NCBI RefSeq assembly: GCF_003591175.1
Contig: NZ_QYYG01000010.1
Location: 1 to 64,000, forward strand
Direction of reading: 5' to 3'
Source: Serratia inhibens
GTDB lineage: Bacteria; Pseudomonadota; Gammaproteobacteria; Enterobacterales; Enterobacteriaceae
Length of the DNA: 64,000 nucleotides
Every line of letters begins with the position of its first letter. Position 1 is the stretch's first letter. This document shows positions 31,890-42,519 of this stretch, piece by piece. Position numbers and translations under genes: made by a program. The notes below the pieces were generated by a model. The model saw only the letters and a list, made by a program, of their open reading frames with translations. It ran no database searches and was not told the DNA's origin.

Positions 31890-34328
31890 TTACTGATATT
31901 TTTTCGTGCGCCGCGTGGGGGCGGTATTCGCCGGATCATCCGGCCACACGTGCTTCGGGTAGCGCCCTTTCATCTCTTTCTGCACTTCCCGGTAGGCGCC
32001 TTGCCAAAACGCCGCCAAATCGCCGGTGATTTGCAGCGGCCGGTGTGCCGGTGAGAGTAACTCAAGCACCACCGGGATGCGACCCTCGGCCAGCATTGGG
32101 CTACGCTGTTCACCGAACACTTCCTGTAAACGCACCGCCAGCGCCGGCGATTTGCCGGCATCATAGCGAATCGGCAAACGGCTGCCGGTCGGCACAGTGT
32201 AATGAGTGGGCAACGCATTATCCAGCCGCTGCTTTTGCTGCCAGTCCAGCAGGCGCGCAAGGGCTTCGGCGATATTGACCTGCTTCAGCCCGCGCATATC
32301 GCGTACGCCGCTCAGGGAAGGCAGCAACCATTGCTCCAGCCGATCCAGCAGCGACTCGTCATCGACAGGCGGCCAGGCGGCTTCCGGCAACCAGTTTTGC
32401 GCGCACTGCAAACGCAGACGCAGCTGTTCGGCGGCGGGATCCCAGTTGAGCACCGCGATACCCTGAGCGCGTACCCAATTGAGCAGCGCCAGTTGCAACT
32501 CTTCGTCGGCCGGTTTGGCCAACGGCTGCGCCCGCAGCGTCAGACGGCCAATCTGCTGGCGCTTCCAGGCGCGCAACGTACCCTTTTCTTCATCCCACTC
32601 CACCGCGGTCTGCTGGGAAACGATCGCCGGCAGTTGCGCCGCCAATGCATCAATCTCCACCGGCAGCGCCAGCAGAATGCGCGCATCGGGACTGTTGTGG
32701 CCCTGCAGCAGGCTTGGCGCGATCAGCCAGGCCGCACGCGACAACGCCTCATCCTGATTCATCGCCGCCCCCATGCCATTGGCCAGCAGGTAACGGCCAT
32801 CCTGACCGCGCCGCTGGGCGATGCGATCGGTAAACGCCAACGCCAGCAGGCGCGGAGCCATCTCGACGTCAATCTGCCCGCTGCGCGGCGGCAAACGCCG
32901 CGCTAACTGGGCGGCACGGCGCTGCCAATTCGGCTGCGGACGGCTCAGCCAGTAGCCGATATCCATCTGTCCGCTGCGTGGTGGCTCTTCCAGCAACGCC
33001 GCCAGCGCGGCAGCTGTCGCCAATCCATCCGCTCCCTGCTCTGTGCCGTAGGTCAGCATCGCCGCCAGCCGGGGCTCACAGCCCAGCATAGCCATCTGCC
33101 GGCCTCGTGCGGTTAATTTATCGGCTTCGTCGGTGGCGCCGAGACGCAGCAGCAGCCTTTTTGCCGCTGCCAGTGCCGTTTCCGGCGGCCGATCGAGCCA
33201 GGTCAGTTGCCCAACGTCATGGCAGCCCCACTGCAACAACTCCAGCCAAAAACCGGCGAGATCGCTTTGCAGGATTTCAGGTTCGGCGTGTTCCGCTGCG
33301 CGTTCAGCCTGCTCTTTGGCAAACAGGTGCCAGCAAATACCCGGCTCCAAGCGCCCGGCACGGCCGGCGCGCTGGATCATCGACGCCTGGCTGATGCGCT
33401 GCGTCACCAGCCGCGTCAGGCCGTTACGCACGTCATAACGCGCCACGCGTTCCAACCCGCTGTCCACCACCAGCCGAATGCCTTCGATGGTCAGGCTGGT
33501 TTCTGCAATATTGGTCGCCAGCACCACCTTGCGGCGCCCGGCCGGCGACGGTTGAATCGCTTTTTGCTGCTGTGCCAGCGGCAAGGCGCCATACAGCGGG
33601 CACAGGTCGGTATCGGCCGCCACTTCACCGTTCAACCGCTCCAGCACCCGATTGATTTCCGCCACGCCGGGCAGGAACAGCAGCAGCGATCCGCCCTGTT
33701 CGGACAGCAGACGTTTCACTGCCGCCGCCACACCGTCCTCCAGCCGTTGATGACTGGCCAATGGCTGATATTGGCGTTCAACCGGGAAGCTGCGTCCCTC
33801 GGACACCACCACCGGCGCTTGCGGCAGCAGCTGCGTCATACGGGCATTATCCAGCGTCGCCGACATAATCAGCAGTTTGAGATCGTCTCGCAGCCCCTGT
33901 TGCACGTCCAGCAACAGCGCCAACGCCAGATCGGCCTGCAGGCTGCGTTCATGGAATTCATCGAGGATCACCAGCGAGACGCCCTGCAGCTCGGCGTCCT
34001 GCTGCAGCATACGGGTGAGAATGCCTTCGGTTACCACTTCCAGCCGGGTATGCGGCCCGCTTTTGCTTTCGGCGCGCATGCGGTAACCCACGGTCTGGCC
34101 CGGCTCTTCTCCCAACTGTTGCGCCAACCGATACGCCACGTTTTTCGCCGCCAACCGGCGCGGCTCCAGCATGATGATGCGGCCCGGCAGCCCGGCTTTA
34201 GCCAGGATCTGCAGCGGCAACCAGGTCGATTTACCGGCGCCGGTGGGCGCGTGCAGCAACACCTGCGGGGCGGATTGCAACGCAGTGAGCAATTCATCAA
34301 GAACCGCACTGACGGGCAGTGAAGACAC
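31890..34328 (-). CDS. hrpB: ATP-dependent RNA helicase HrpB
   Basis: An 812-residue DEAH/RHA-type helicase. Walker A is APTGAGKST, the motif II box is DEFH (VILDEFHERSLQ), motif III is SATL, and motif VI is QRAGRAGR. The HrpB-specific C-terminal domain ends PKHVWPDDPANTAPTRRTKKY, as in E. coli. The GTG at 34328 is chosen as start. It gives the family N-terminus (SSLPV-SAVLDELL) and has GGAGAG six bases upstream; the ATG-started longer frames add 4-12 residues without an RBS. Cellular role is poorly known. It is divergent from thpR, as in E. coli. Confidence 0.93.
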   Translation of the reverse strand: MSSLPVSAVLDELLTALQSAPQVLLHAPTGAGKSTWLPLQILAKAGLPGRIIMLEPRRLAAKNVAYRLAQQLGEEPGQTVGYRMRAESKSGPHTRLEVVTEGILTRMLQQDAELQGVSLVILDEFHERSLQADLALALLLDVQQGLRDDLKLLIMSATLDNARMTQLLPQAPVVVSEGRSFPVERQYQPLASHQRLEDGVAAAVKRLLSEQGGSLLLFLPGVAEINRVLERLNGEVAADTDLCPLYGALPLAQQQKAIQPSPAGRRKVVLATNIAETSLTIEGIRLVVDSGLERVARYDVRNGLTRLVTQRISQASMIQRAGRAGRLEPGICWHLFAKEQAERAAEHAEPEILQSDLAGFWLELLQWGCHDVGQLTWLDRPPETALAAAKRLLLRLGATDEADKLTARGRQMAMLGCEPRLAAMLTYGTEQGADGLATAAALAALLEEPPRSGQMDIGYWLSRPQPNWQRRAAQLARRLPPRSGQIDVEMAPRLLALAFTDRIAQRRGQDGRYLLANGMGAAMNQDEALSRAAWLIAPSLLQGHNSPDARILLALPVEIDALAAQLPAIVSQQTAVEWDEEKGTLRAWKRQQIGRLTLRAQPLAKPADEELQLALLNWVRAQGIAVLNWDPAAEQLRLRLQCAQNWLPEAAWPPVDDESLLDRLEQWLLPSLSGVRDMRGLKQVNIAEALARLLDWQQKQRLDNALPTHYTVPTGSRLPIRYDAGKSPALAVRLQEVFGEQRSPMLAEGRIPVVLELLSPAHRPLQITGDLAAFWQGAYREVQKEMKGRYPKHVWPDDPANTAPTRRTKKYQ

Positions 34329-34408
34329 AGAACTCTCCGTGGTGGTTAACATTGGGCGGCGCACATTGTAGCATTAGACTCTGCGTTTCATTCACTTGCC
34401 GGGTATCT

Positions 34409-34951
34409 ATGTCCAGTTCGCGCCGCCTGTTTTTCGCCCTGACCTTGCCTGATGCGTTACAGCAACAGGTGATCCGCTGGCGCGCCGAAGCTTTCACGCC
34501 CGAAGCAGGTCGGCCAGTCGCCGCGGCTAACCTGCACCTGACGCTGGCGTTTCTCGGTGACGTCAGCGCGCAAAAGGAAACGGCGCTGAAAAAGTTGGCC
34601 GGTCGCATTAGCCAACCCGGCTTCAGCATGGTGCTGGACGATCTTGGCCACTGGCCGCGTCCTGGCGTGGTGTGGCTTGGTACGCGCCGCGCGCCGCGAG
34701 GGGTTCTGCAGCTTGCCGAATTGTTGCGATCGCAGGCGGCCCGCAGCGGCTGCTACCAAAGCCCGATGCCGTTTCATCCGCACATCACCCTGCTGCGCTC
34801 TGCGACGCAGCCGGTAGCCGTACCGCCCGCAACGCCGGGCTGGACCTTCAGCGCTGACGCCTTCGCCCTGTACCAGTCGGTATTTGAAAACGGCCGCACG
34901 CGTTATCACCCGCTTGAACAATGGCCTTTAGCCCATCAGGATACCCCATGA
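34409..34951 (+). CDS. thpR: RNA 2',3'-cyclic phosphodiesterase (LigT/ThpR)
   Basis: A 180-residue 2H phosphoesterase with both HxTx motifs: HLTL in [10 protein letters not shown] (about residue 48) and HITL in FHPHITLLR (about residue 132). The family hydrolyses 2',3'-cyclic phosphates and can ligate tRNA half-molecules with 2',5'-linkage in vitro. The ATG at 34409 gives [11 protein letters not shown], the usual family N-terminus. The stop overlaps the sfsA start (ATGA), as in E. coli, so the two are co-translated. Confidence 0.92.
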   Translation: MSSSRRLFFALTLPDALQQQVIRWRAEAFTPEAGRPVAAANLHLTLAFLGDVSAQKETALKKLAGRISQPGFSMVLDDLGHWPRPGVVWLGTRRAPRGVLQLAELLRSQAARSGCYQSPMPFHPHITLLRSATQPVAVPPATPGWTFSADAFALYQSVFENGRTRYHPLEQWPLAHQDTP

Positions 34952-35655
34952 TTTTCACCCCACCGCTGCGTTGCGCCACGCTGATTAAACGTTACAAACG
35001 TTTTCTGGCCGACGTGATAACCCCAGAAGGCGAAACCTTCACCCTGCACTGCGCCAACACGGGTGCCATGACCGGTTGCGCCACCCCGGGCGATACCGTT
35101 TGGTATTCCACTTCGGATAACGCCAAGCGCAAATACGCCCACAGCTGGGAGCTGACGCACACCCAACAAGGGGATTGGATCTGCGTCAACACCCTGCGCG
35201 CCAACGGATTGGTGCGCGAAGCCATTGAACAGAATTTAATCAACGAATTATCCGGTTACAGTAAAATCATCGGCGAAGTAAAATATGGCAGTGAAAACAG
35301 CCGTATCGATTTGTTATTACAGGCAGAAAATAGGGTTAACTGCTATATTGAAGTTAAGTCAGTCACATTACTGCAACAACAACGTGGTTACTTCCCTGAT
35401 GCGGTAACGCTCAGAGGACAAAAGCACCTGCGTGAGTTGCTCAGTGTGGTTGAAAGTGGGCAGCGGGCGGTTTTGTTTTTTGCCGTGTTACATAGCGGAA
35501 TCGGACAGGTCGCACCGGCACATCATATAGATGAGCGTTATGCGGCACTGTTGGCACAGGTTCGGCAGTTGGGAGTAGAAGTTGTTTGTTATGGGGCTAA
35601 ATTATCACCTGACGGTATATCTCTCTGCGATAAGTTACCGTTTTTTATCGATTAG
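34948..35655 (+). CDS. sfsA: SfsA family protein (sugar fermentation stimulation protein A)
   Basis: A 235-residue protein collinear with E. coli SfsA (234). It has an N-terminal OB-like region ([14 protein letters not shown]) and a C-terminal nuclease-like fold with [13 protein letters not shown] and [11 protein letters not shown], which contains the D...E-x-K pattern of PD-(D/E)xK enzymes. E. coli SfsA is described as a DNA-binding protein affecting maltose metabolism genes; a nuclease activity is suggested by fold only. Start ATG at 34948 overlaps the thpR stop. Followed by a 180-base gap before dksA. Confidence 0.93.
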   Translation: MIFTPPLRCATLIKRYKRFLADVITPEGETFTLHCANTGAMTGCATPGDTVWYSTSDNAKRKYAHSWELTHTQQGDWICVNTLRANGLVREAIEQNLINELSGYSKIIGEVKYGSENSRIDLLLQAENRVNCYIEVKSVTLLQQQRGYFPDAVTLRGQKHLRELLSVVESGQRAVLFFAVLHSGIGQVAPAHHIDERYAALLAQVRQLGVEVVCYGAKLSPDGISLCDKLPFFID

Positions 35656-35837
35656 CGACACCGGGCACCAATAATTCAACAACCGGTCATCGCGTCGCCA
35701 AATACGCCTTCCTTCACACCATTGTCAAGCAGGCGACAGGAATAATTGCCAACCTACCTTCCATCTGTTATTTATAGCGGCCTGTTTTTCCCCCGCATTG
35801 GGGATTCGATAGTGCGTGTGTATGTAGGAGAAGCAAC

Positions 35838-36293
35838 ATGCAAGAAGGGCAAACCCGTAAAACCTCGTCCTTGAGCATTCTCGCCATCGCTGGGGTGGAG
35901 CCGTACCAAGAGAAGCCGGGCGAAGAGTACATGAACGTCGCCCAGTTGAAGCATTTCAAGCTTATTCTTGAAGCGTGGCGCAACCAGCTCAGGGACGAAG
36001 TGGACCGTACTGTATCGCATATGCAAGACGAAGCGGCCAACTTCCCGGATCCGGTAGATCGTGCCGCGCAGGAAGAAGAGTTCAGCCTTGAACTGCGTAA
36101 CCGCGACCGTGAACGCAAACTGATCAAAAAGATCGAGAAAACGCTGAAGAAAGTAGAAGACGAAGATTTCGGCTACTGCGAATCCTGCGGCGTGGAGATT
36201 GGCATTCGTCGCCTTGAAGCGCGTCCGACTGCCGATTTGTGCATCGACTGCAAGACCCTGGCAGAAATCCGCGAAAAGCAGATGGCCGGCTAA
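35838..36293 (+). CDS. dksA: RNA polymerase-binding transcription factor DksA
   Basis: A 151-residue protein, nearly identical to E. coli DksA. It has the coiled-coil with the [12 protein letters not shown] tip (the Asp-x2-Asp-Ala tip residues that reach the RNAP active site) and a C4 zinc finger (CESCG...CIDC). With ppGpp it enters the secondary channel of RNA polymerase and adjusts rRNA and amino-acid promoters. It is followed by gluQ as in E. coli. Confidence 0.98.
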   Translation: MQEGQTRKTSSLSILAIAGVEPYQEKPGEEYMNVAQLKHFKLILEAWRNQLRDEVDRTVSHMQDEAANFPDPVDRAAQEEEFSLELRNRDRERKLIKKIEKTLKKVEDEDFGYCESCGVEIGIRRLEARPTADLCIDCKTLAEIREKQMAG

Positions 36294-36489
36294 TACAGTT
36301 ACTCTAAATGATTGGAACTGCATCACGGCGGCAAGAATGTGCATCCCGATGAGCTTACAGAAGTCAAGTGATTTGGGTAAGCAGGCGCAGCCAACACAGA
36401 TGCAGTTTCAAGCATAACGAGTATGTTACCGCTGTGGCGCACGCTCCAATGTGCGCCGCACAGAGAAAAGGGAAAGTTTCCCCTCTGAT

Positions 36490-37389
36490 ATGCAAGAAAG
36501 TCATTATGTGGGGCGCTTTGCCCCATCGCCTTCCGGAGATCTGCATTTCGGCTCGCTGATTGCCGCTCTGGGAAGCTACCTCCAGGCTCGTGCCCAACGC
36601 GGGCAGTGGCTGGTTCGCATTGAAGATATTGACCCCCCGCGCGAAGTCGCCGGTGCGGCCGTCCGTATCTTATCCGCACTGGAACGTTATGGTCTCCTCT
36701 GGGACGGCCAGGTCATCTATCAGTCCCAACGTCACGAAGCCTACCGCGCAACCCTGGATCAGCTGCAACAACAGGGGCTTAGCTATTTCTGCAATTGCAC
36801 CCGCAGTCGTATCCAGCAAATTGGCGGTCTGTATGACGGCCACTGCCGTGATTTGCATCTTGGCCCGCAAGGCGCCGCTATCCGTTTACGTCAATCCGCA
36901 CCGGTTTACGCCTTTCACGATCGCCTTCAGGGCGAGTTGCGGGCCGATCCGGCTCTGGCGCGGGAAGATTTTATCATTCGCCGACGCGATGGGTTGTTTG
37001 CCTATAATTTGGCAGTGGTGGTTGACGACCATTTCCAGGGCGTGACCGAAATCGTGCGCGGCGCCGATCTGATTGAACCGACGGTGCGCCAGATTGCGCT
37101 GTATCATCAGTTGCAGGCGCCGGTCCCCGCCTATGTGCATCTGCCGCTGGCTCTGGGTGCAAACGGCATCAAGTTGTCGAAGCAAAATCATGCGCCCGCG
37201 CTGCCCGAAGGCGATCCGCGCCCGGTGTTGATCGCCGCGCTGAAATTTCTGCGTCAACCGCTGCCGGAAAGCTGGCAAGATCTTGACCTGTCGTTATTAT
37301 TGAGCTGGGCTATAGCACACTGGACGTTAGAAAATGTGCCGCGCCAGGTGGATGAAAACACATCGGCATTCTCAAAGGAGCCATGGTGA
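36490..37389 (+). CDS. gluQ: Glutamyl-Q tRNA(Asp) synthetase
   Basis: A 299-residue class I synthetase-like protein lacking the anticodon-binding domain of GluRS. The HIGH-type motif is HFGS ([17 protein letters not shown]) and the KMSKS-type motif is KLSKQN. The zinc-ligand cluster CNC...YDGHC is present. It attaches glutamate to queuosine in tRNA-Asp rather than to a tRNA 3' end. The ATG at 36490 matches the family start; RBS is weak. Lies between dksA and pcnB as in E. coli. Confidence 0.95.
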   Translation: MQESHYVGRFAPSPSGDLHFGSLIAALGSYLQARAQRGQWLVRIEDIDPPREVAGAAVRILSALERYGLLWDGQVIYQSQRHEAYRATLDQLQQQGLSYFCNCTRSRIQQIGGLYDGHCRDLHLGPQGAAIRLRQSAPVYAFHDRLQGELRADPALAREDFIIRRRDGLFAYNLAVVVDDHFQGVTEIVRGADLIEPTVRQIALYHQLQAPVPAYVHLPLALGANGIKLSKQNHAPALPEGDPRPVLIAALKFLRQPLPESWQDLDLSLLLSWAIAHWTLENVPRQVDENTSAFSKEPW

Positions 37390-37450
37390 GCTATGATTAG
37401 CCGCTATTTTTTGTTAGCTCCATTTTTATCAGTCACTATCGAGGTGTACC

Positions 37451-39004
37451 ATTTTTACCCGAGTAGCCAATTTCTGCCGTAAGGTACTAATCCGCGATGA
37501 CAAGCTGCCCCGCGATGATGCGCCGGTCAGCGATAAAAACGTAGTCCGCGAAGAAAGCGTGGCCGCTGAACAGCCTGCCGCGCCGCAACAACATCGGCGT
37601 ACCGAAAGCGGCAGAGAAACCCCTGCCCGCCGGCCGACACCGCGTAAGCGCCCTCCTTTTCCCGCAGCAGAGGGTACCGGCCCCATGACCGTGATCCCAC
37701 GAGATCAGCATTCAATCTCACGCAAAGACATCAGCGAGAATGCGCTGAAGGTATTGTACCGCCTGAACAAATCCGGCTACGAAGCCTATCTGGTCGGTGG
37801 CGGCGTGCGTGACCTGTTGCTCGGCAAAAAGCCGAAAGATTTCGACATCACCACCAACGCCACGCCGGACCAGGTGCGCAAGCTGTTCCGCAACTGTCGC
37901 CTGGTCGGCCGCCGTTTCCGTCTGGCGCACGTGATGTTCGGGCCGGAAATCATTGAGGTTGCCACCTTCCGCGGCCACCACGAGCAGCAAACGCCGGAAT
38001 CTGACAAAAATTCGTCCCAGCAAGCCCAAAACGGCATGCTGCTGCGCGATAACATCTTCGGTTCGATTGAAGAAGATGCTCAGCGCCGCGACTTCACCAT
38101 CAACAGCCTGTATTACGGCGTGGCGGACTTCACCCTGCGCGATTACGTCGACGGTATGCGTGACCTGCAGCAGGGCGTGATTCGCCTGATCGGCGATCCG
38201 GAAACCCGCTACCGCGAAGATCCGGTGCGCATGCTGCGCGCGGTGCGCTTTGCCGCCAAGCTGGACATGAGCATCAGTGACGAAACCGCCGAGCCTATCC
38301 CACGCCTGGCTTCGTTGCTGCATGAGATCCCGCCGGCGCGTCTGTTTGAGGAATCACTCAAGCTCCTGCAGGCGGGTTACGGTTATCCAACCTATTTGAA
38401 GCTGTGCGAATACCAGCTGTTCCAGCCGCTGTTCCCACAGATAGCACGCCACTTTACGCCTACCCACGACACGCCGATGGAACGTATTTTGGTGCAGGTG
38501 CTGAAGAACACCGATTATCGGCTGCAGAACGACATGCGCGTCAATCCGGCGTTCCTGTTTGCTGCTATGCTTTGGTATCCGCTGCTGGAACATGCGCAGA
38601 AACTGGCGCAGGAGAGCGGGCTGGCGTATTACGACGCCTTCGCGCTGGCGATGAATGACGTGCTGGACGAACAGTGTCGTTCACTGGCGATCCCGAAACG
38701 CATCACCACGCTGGTTCGCGATATCTGGCAATTGCAGCTGCGCCTGTCTCGCCGGCAGGGCAAGCGTGCGCACAAGCTGATGGAACACCCGAAATTCCGC
38801 GCCGCTTACGATCTGCTGGCGCTGCGCGCCGAAGTGGAAGAAAACCAGGAAATGCTGCGTCTGACCGAATGGTGGGGTGAGTTCCAGGAAGCCACGCCGG
38901 CGCGTCAGAAAACCATGTTGAGCACTTTGGGTGACGACCCCGCGCCACGCCGCGCGCGTCAGCGTCGCCCTCGCCGCCGGACGCCGCGTAAAGAAGGAGC
39001 ATAA
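37451..39004 (+). CDS. pcnB: Poly(A) polymerase I, non-canonical ATT start
   Basis: A 517-residue polymerase (tRNA nucleotidyltransferase family). The core has the [20 protein letters not shown] nucleotidyltransferase motif with the catalytic DxD, and the RRxF segment [11 protein letters not shown]. The C-terminal Arg-rich tail ([15 protein letters not shown]) binds RNA. It polyadenylates RNA 3' ends and speeds decay. The frame opens upstream with no ATG. An ATT at 37451 preceded by GAGGTG yields [13 protein letters not shown], exactly the N-terminus of E. coli PcnB, which is known to start with AUU. The in-frame GTG at 37559 would delete this conserved segment. The stop overlaps folK by one base. 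Confidence 0.93.
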   Translation: MFTRVANFCRKVLIRDDKLPRDDAPVSDKNVVREESVAAEQPAAPQQHRRTESGRETPARRPTPRKRPPFPAAEGTGPMTVIPRDQHSISRKDISENALKVLYRLNKSGYEAYLVGGGVRDLLLGKKPKDFDITTNATPDQVRKLFRNCRLVGRRFRLAHVMFGPEIIEVATFRGHHEQQTPESDKNSSQQAQNGMLLRDNIFGSIEEDAQRRDFTINSLYYGVADFTLRDYVDGMRDLQQGVIRLIGDPETRYREDPVRMLRAVRFAAKLDMSISDETAEPIPRLASLLHEIPPARLFEESLKLLQAGYGYPTYLKLCEYQLFQPLFPQIARHFTPTHDTPMERILVQVLKNTDYRLQNDMRVNPAFLFAAMLWYPLLEHAQKLAQESGLAYYDAFALAMNDVLDEQCRSLAIPKRITTLVRDIWQLQLRLSRRQGKRAHKLMEHPKFRAAYDLLALRAEVEENQEMLRLTEWWGEFQEATPARQKTMLSTLGDDPAPRRARQRRPRRRTPRKEGA

Positions 39005-39504
39005 TGATCCGCGTTTATATCGCGCTGGGCAGTAATCTGGCGCAACCGCTGCAACAGGTGAAAGCCGCACTGGAGGCGCTGGAGCATCTTCCGCGCACCC
39101 GGTTGATCCTCTGTTCGTCGTTTTACCGCACCAAGCCGCTGGGGCCGCAGAACCAGCCGGACTTTCTCAATGCGGTGGTGGCGCTGGATACCTTGCTGCC
39201 CGCCGAACAACTGCTCGATCATACCCAAGCGATAGAACGCAATCAGGGCCGCGTGCGCAAAGATGAGCGCTGGGGCCCGCGCACCCTGGATCTGGACATC
39301 ATGCTGTATGGCGAGCAGGTTATTCATACCGATCGCCTGACAGTGCCGCACTACGGCCTGAAAGAACGCGAGTTCATGCTCTACCCGCTGGCGGAAATCG
39401 CCCCCGAGTTGGTGTTCCCGGACGGTGAGTCGCTGGCCAGTTGCCTGAAACGCGTGCCGGAGAACGGCATGGAACTGTGGCATCAGCCCAAGCAAAAAGC
39501 CTGA
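39004..39504 (+). CDS. folK: 2-amino-4-hydroxy-6-hydroxymethyldihydropteridine pyrophosphokinase
   Basis: A 166-residue HPPK. Visible are the N-terminal YIALGSNL, the FYRTKPLGPQNQPDFLNAVV substrate loop, and RWGPRTLDLDIMLYG with the Asp-x-Asp Mg2+ ligands. It transfers pyrophosphate from ATP to hydroxymethyl dihydropterin in folate synthesis. ATG overlaps the last base of the pcnB stop codon, as in the E. coli pcnB-folK pair. In E. coli panB follows closely; here qseBC on the other strand intervenes. Confidence 0.96.
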   Translation: MIRVYIALGSNLAQPLQQVKAALEALEHLPRTRLILCSSFYRTKPLGPQNQPDFLNAVVALDTLLPAEQLLDHTQAIERNQGRVRKDERWGPRTLDLDIMLYGEQVIHTDRLTVPHYGLKEREFMLYPLAEIAPELVFPDGESLASCLKRVPENGMELWHQPKQKA

Positions 39505-39525
39505 ATCGGGCGCAACATGCGCCCC

Positions 39526-40884
39526 CTACAACATCACCTTGGCAATAAATCCGCCTTCTGCCCGATTGGCAAAGCTGATCTTCAGCCCGTGCAAACCGGC
39601 GATGCGCTGTACAATAGACAGCCCCAGTCCGCTGCCGGTTTGCTCCTGACCCGGCGGACGATAAAAACGCTCCCCCAGCCGCGCCAGATGTTCCGTAGTG
39701 ACGCCAGGCCCATTGTCTTCAACCGTCAGCAAGCGCTCTGCAAGCCTCACAGTGACGGTGCCGCCCGCAGGCGTGTAACGTACCGCATTGTCCACCAAAT
39801 TACGCACCAGCAGCGACAGCAGCAGTGCTTGCCCCTGTAACGGCGCCGGTATGCCCTGTTGTTCGTAACGCAGTGTCACGCCGGCGGCATAAGCGTGGCG
39901 ATCCTGCTCCGCCAGGGTCATCGGCACCAGTTGGCTCCAGTCGACCGGCTCCAAATCGGCCAGATCCGACAGTGAATCCAGCCGCGACAGCGTCAGCAAC
40001 TGATCGACCAAGTGGGTGGCGCGATCGATGCTCACCGTCAGATTGTCCAGCGCATGCTCGCGCATCGGCTCGTCGTCACCGGCCAATTGCACCACTTCCG
40101 TCTGCACCCGCAGCGCCGCCAACGGACTGCGCAACTCATGGGCGGCGTCTGAGGTAAAACGCCGCTCACGCACCAGCAGCGCGTTGATGCGCGTAAACAA
40201 CGCGTTCAGCGCATCCACCAGCGGCCTGACTTCGGTCGGTACCTGACGCGCATCCAACGGCGTAGCGTCGTCCGGCGCGCGTTTGCGCAGCCCGGCGGCC
40301 ACCGCGCGCAATGGCCGCAGTTCACGCCCCACCATCAGCGCAATCAACAGCATCAAAATCGGTAACGTCACCAGCCACGGCACCCATTGCCCGGTTACCA
40401 TGCCCAGCGCCATATCCCGCCGGTAATCCCACTCCTGCCCGACCACGATACGATAGCGGCCGTCCGGGCTGGTCAGCCACAGCAGCCGCCAGCTGTCGTC
40501 GTCGCCTCGCCGTTCGCCATCGATAAAGCCTTCGCGCTCGCCGTCAAAGCGGAAATCCGCGCCGTTTTCACCGTCATTGAGCAGCATCTTGCCGTTAGGG
40601 TCGAAGATGGCGAACGCCAATGCGTCGTCATCCTGCTTGCCCCGCTTGCCGTGATGCACCAGCTTCTTGGTTTTCGGCAGGCTACGCACGCTTTCGTCGG
40701 CCAGCAGATCACCCAGATTGGCGGTCGCCAGGCGCTTGGCGAAGAGCATCTGCTGGGTATCAAACACTTCATTGATGTTGTTGCGCGTCATCATCCACGC
40801 CACCAGACTGGCGGCACACCAGGTCACCAGCGCCAGCAGGCTGAAAATCAGGATCAGCCGCAACCGCAAACTGAGATGTTTCAC
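39526..40884 (-). CDS. qseC: Sensor histidine kinase QseC
   Basis: A 452-residue sensor kinase with two N-terminal TM helices (about 10-30 and 165-185) around a periplasmic loop rich in acidic and Gly/Asp residues. A HAMP linker, the H-box [17 protein letters not shown]-box ([11 protein letters not shown]) and G-boxes ([18 protein letters not shown]) follow. It closely follows the QseC order of motifs. QseC responds to autoinducer-3/catecholamine-type signals in E. coli, though that ligand role is debated. The start overlaps the qseB stop by four bases. Symbol rests mainly on the strongly QseB-like partner. Confidence 0.88.
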   Translation of the reverse strand: MKHLSLRLRLILIFSLLALVTWCAASLVAWMMTRNNINEVFDTQQMLFAKRLATANLGDLLADESVRSLPKTKKLVHHGKRGKQDDDALAFAIFDPNGKMLLNDGENGADFRFDGEREGFIDGERRGDDDSWRLLWLTSPDGRYRIVVGQEWDYRRDMALGMVTGQWVPWLVTLPILMLLIALMVGRELRPLRAVAAGLRKRAPDDATPLDARQVPTEVRPLVDALNALFTRINALLVRERRFTSDAAHELRSPLAALRVQTEVVQLAGDDEPMREHALDNLTVSIDRATHLVDQLLTLSRLDSLSDLADLEPVDWSQLVPMTLAEQDRHAYAAGVTLRYEQQGIPAPLQGQALLLSLLVRNLVDNAVRYTPAGGTVTVRLAERLLTVEDNGPGVTTEHLARLGERFYRPPGQEQTGSGLGLSIVQRIAGLHGLKISFANRAEGGFIAKVML

Positions 40885-41543
40885 GATGCCTCCCCCAACG
40901 TATAGCCCACGCCGTGAATGGTGCGGATAAAACCGTTACCCAGCTTGCGCCGCAGATGATGGATATGCACTTCCACGGCATTACTGCTGACTTCGTCATC
41001 CCAGTTGTACAGTTTTTCCTGGATCAGCGGCCGCGCCAGCACTCGTCCCTTGTTATGCAGAAACAGCTCCAGCACCGCCAGTTCACGCGGCGTCAAGGTT
41101 ACCGGCTCGCCGTTGAAGCTCACGCTGCGCGTGGCGGAGTCAAACACCAGGTTGCCATGTACCAACTGCGGCATCAGTTGACCGTGACGACGGCGGATCA
41201 ACGCCTGCAAGCGCGCCGCGACTTCCGCCAGGGCAAAAGGTTTGCACAGGTAATCATCAGCGCCGCCCTGCAAGCCGCTGACGCGCTGTTCCAGCGCATC
41301 GCGCGCGGTAAGGATCAGCACCGGCACGTCATGGCCGGCCTGGCGCCACTGGCGCAACAAATCCAGCCCATCCAGGCCCGGCAGGCTGAGATCGAGGATC
41401 ACCGCATCGTAAGGCGCGCTTTCCAGCGCATTTTTACCGACCAGCCCGTCGGTAAACCAGTCCAGATTAAAACCGAGCTTGGTCAACCCGGCCTTGATAC
41501 CGTCACCGATTAACTTGTCATCTTCTATCAACAGAATTCGCAT
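40881..41543 (-). CDS. qseB: Response regulator QseB (OmpR/PhoB family)
   Basis: A 220-residue regulator. Receiver domain has the acidic pocket EDD (7-9), phospho-acceptor Asp51 (VILDLSLPG) and Lys in CKPFAL. The C-terminal winged helix includes [11 protein letters not shown] and [13 protein letters not shown]. It matches E. coli QseB through most of its length ([35 protein letters not shown]). It is divergent from panB, so the 41544-41702 gap holds both promoters. In E. coli qseBC is elsewhere on the chromosome. Confidence 0.92.
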   Translation of the reverse strand: MRILLIEDDKLIGDGIKAGLTKLGFNLDWFTDGLVGKNALESAPYDAVILDLSLPGLDGLDLLRQWRQAGHDVPVLILTARDALEQRVSGLQGGADDYLCKPFALAEVAARLQALIRRRHGQLMPQLVHGNLVFDSATRSVSFNGEPVTLTPRELAVLELFLHNKGRVLARPLIQEKLYNWDDEVSSNAVEVHIHHLRRKLGNGFIRTIHGVGYTLGEAS

Positions 41544-41702
41544 GCTCGTCCCTTTTTCGCTATTACATCACAAGGTTCTTAAGAACCCCTTAAGCTTCAT
41601 GATCTGCGCTACCCACCCCGTTAGGGTTACAGTAGAATGACAGCACTTTTTTGCAGCCAGGGCCCTGCGCGTATCGCGCGGCTCTATTCAGGAGACGTAG
41701 TG

Positions 41703-42497
41703 ATGAAACCCACCACCGTGACCCATTTGCGCCAGTGGAAACAGGAGCAACGCAAGTTTGCTTCACTGACCGCCTACGATGCCAGCTTTGCCAAACTGTT
41801 TGAAGAGCAAGGCGTTAAAGTGCTGCTGGTGGGCGATTCGCTGGGCATGACGCTGCAAGGCCACGACTCCACGCTGCCGGTCACCGTCGCCGACATCGCC
41901 TACCACACCCGAGCCGTACGCCGTGGTGCTCCGGCCTGTCTGCTGCTGGCTGACATGCCTTTCATGAGTTACGCCACCCCGGAACGGGCCTTCGCCAACG
42001 CCGCCGAGCTGATGCAGGCCGGCGCCAATATGGTGAAAATCGAAGGCGGCAGTTGGTTGTGCGAAACGGTGAAAATGCTCACCGAGCGCGCCGTGCCGGT
42101 GTGCGGCCATCTCGGCCTGACGCCGCAGTCGGTGAACGTATTCGGTGGCTACAAGGTGCAAGGCCGCGACGAGCTCGCCGCCAAACAACTGCTGGAAGAT
42201 GCGCAAAATCTGGAGCTGGCCGGCATGCAACTGCTGGTGCTGGAGTGCGTACCGACCGAACTGGCGCGCAAGATCACCGAAGCGCTGTCCATTCCGGTGA
42301 TCGGCATTGGCGCCGGCAACGTGACCGACGGCCAGATCCTGGTGATGCACGACGCATTTGGCATTACCGGCGGCCATACGCCGAAATTCGCTAAAAATTT
42401 CCTGGCGCAAAGCGGCGATATCCGCCTGGCGGTACAACAGTATATGCAGGAAGTGGAGCAAGGCGCTTACCCCGCTGAAGAACACTCTTTTAATTAA
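41703..42497 (+). CDS. panB: 3-methyl-2-oxobutanoate hydroxymethyltransferase
   Basis: A 264-residue protein, same length as E. coli PanB. Conserved motifs are [36 protein letters not shown] (Mg2+-binding Asp) and [19 protein letters not shown]. It makes ketopantoate from 2-oxoisovalerate and methylene-THF, the first committed pantothenate step. The ATG at 41703 follows a GGAGACG RBS; the longer frame to 41637 is spurious. panC follows after 22 bases. Confidence 0.97.
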   Translation: MKPTTVTHLRQWKQEQRKFASLTAYDASFAKLFEEQGVKVLLVGDSLGMTLQGHDSTLPVTVADIAYHTRAVRRGAPACLLLADMPFMSYATPERAFANAAELMQAGANMVKIEGGSWLCETVKMLTERAVPVCGHLGLTPQSVNVFGGYKVQGRDELAAKQLLEDAQNLELAGMQLLVLECVPTELARKITEALSIPVIGIGAGNVTDGQILVMHDAFGITGGHTPKFAKNFLAQSGDIRLAVQQYMQEVEQGAYPAEEHSFN

Positions 42498-42519
42498 GCG
42501 ATCGTTCCAGGAGCTATCA

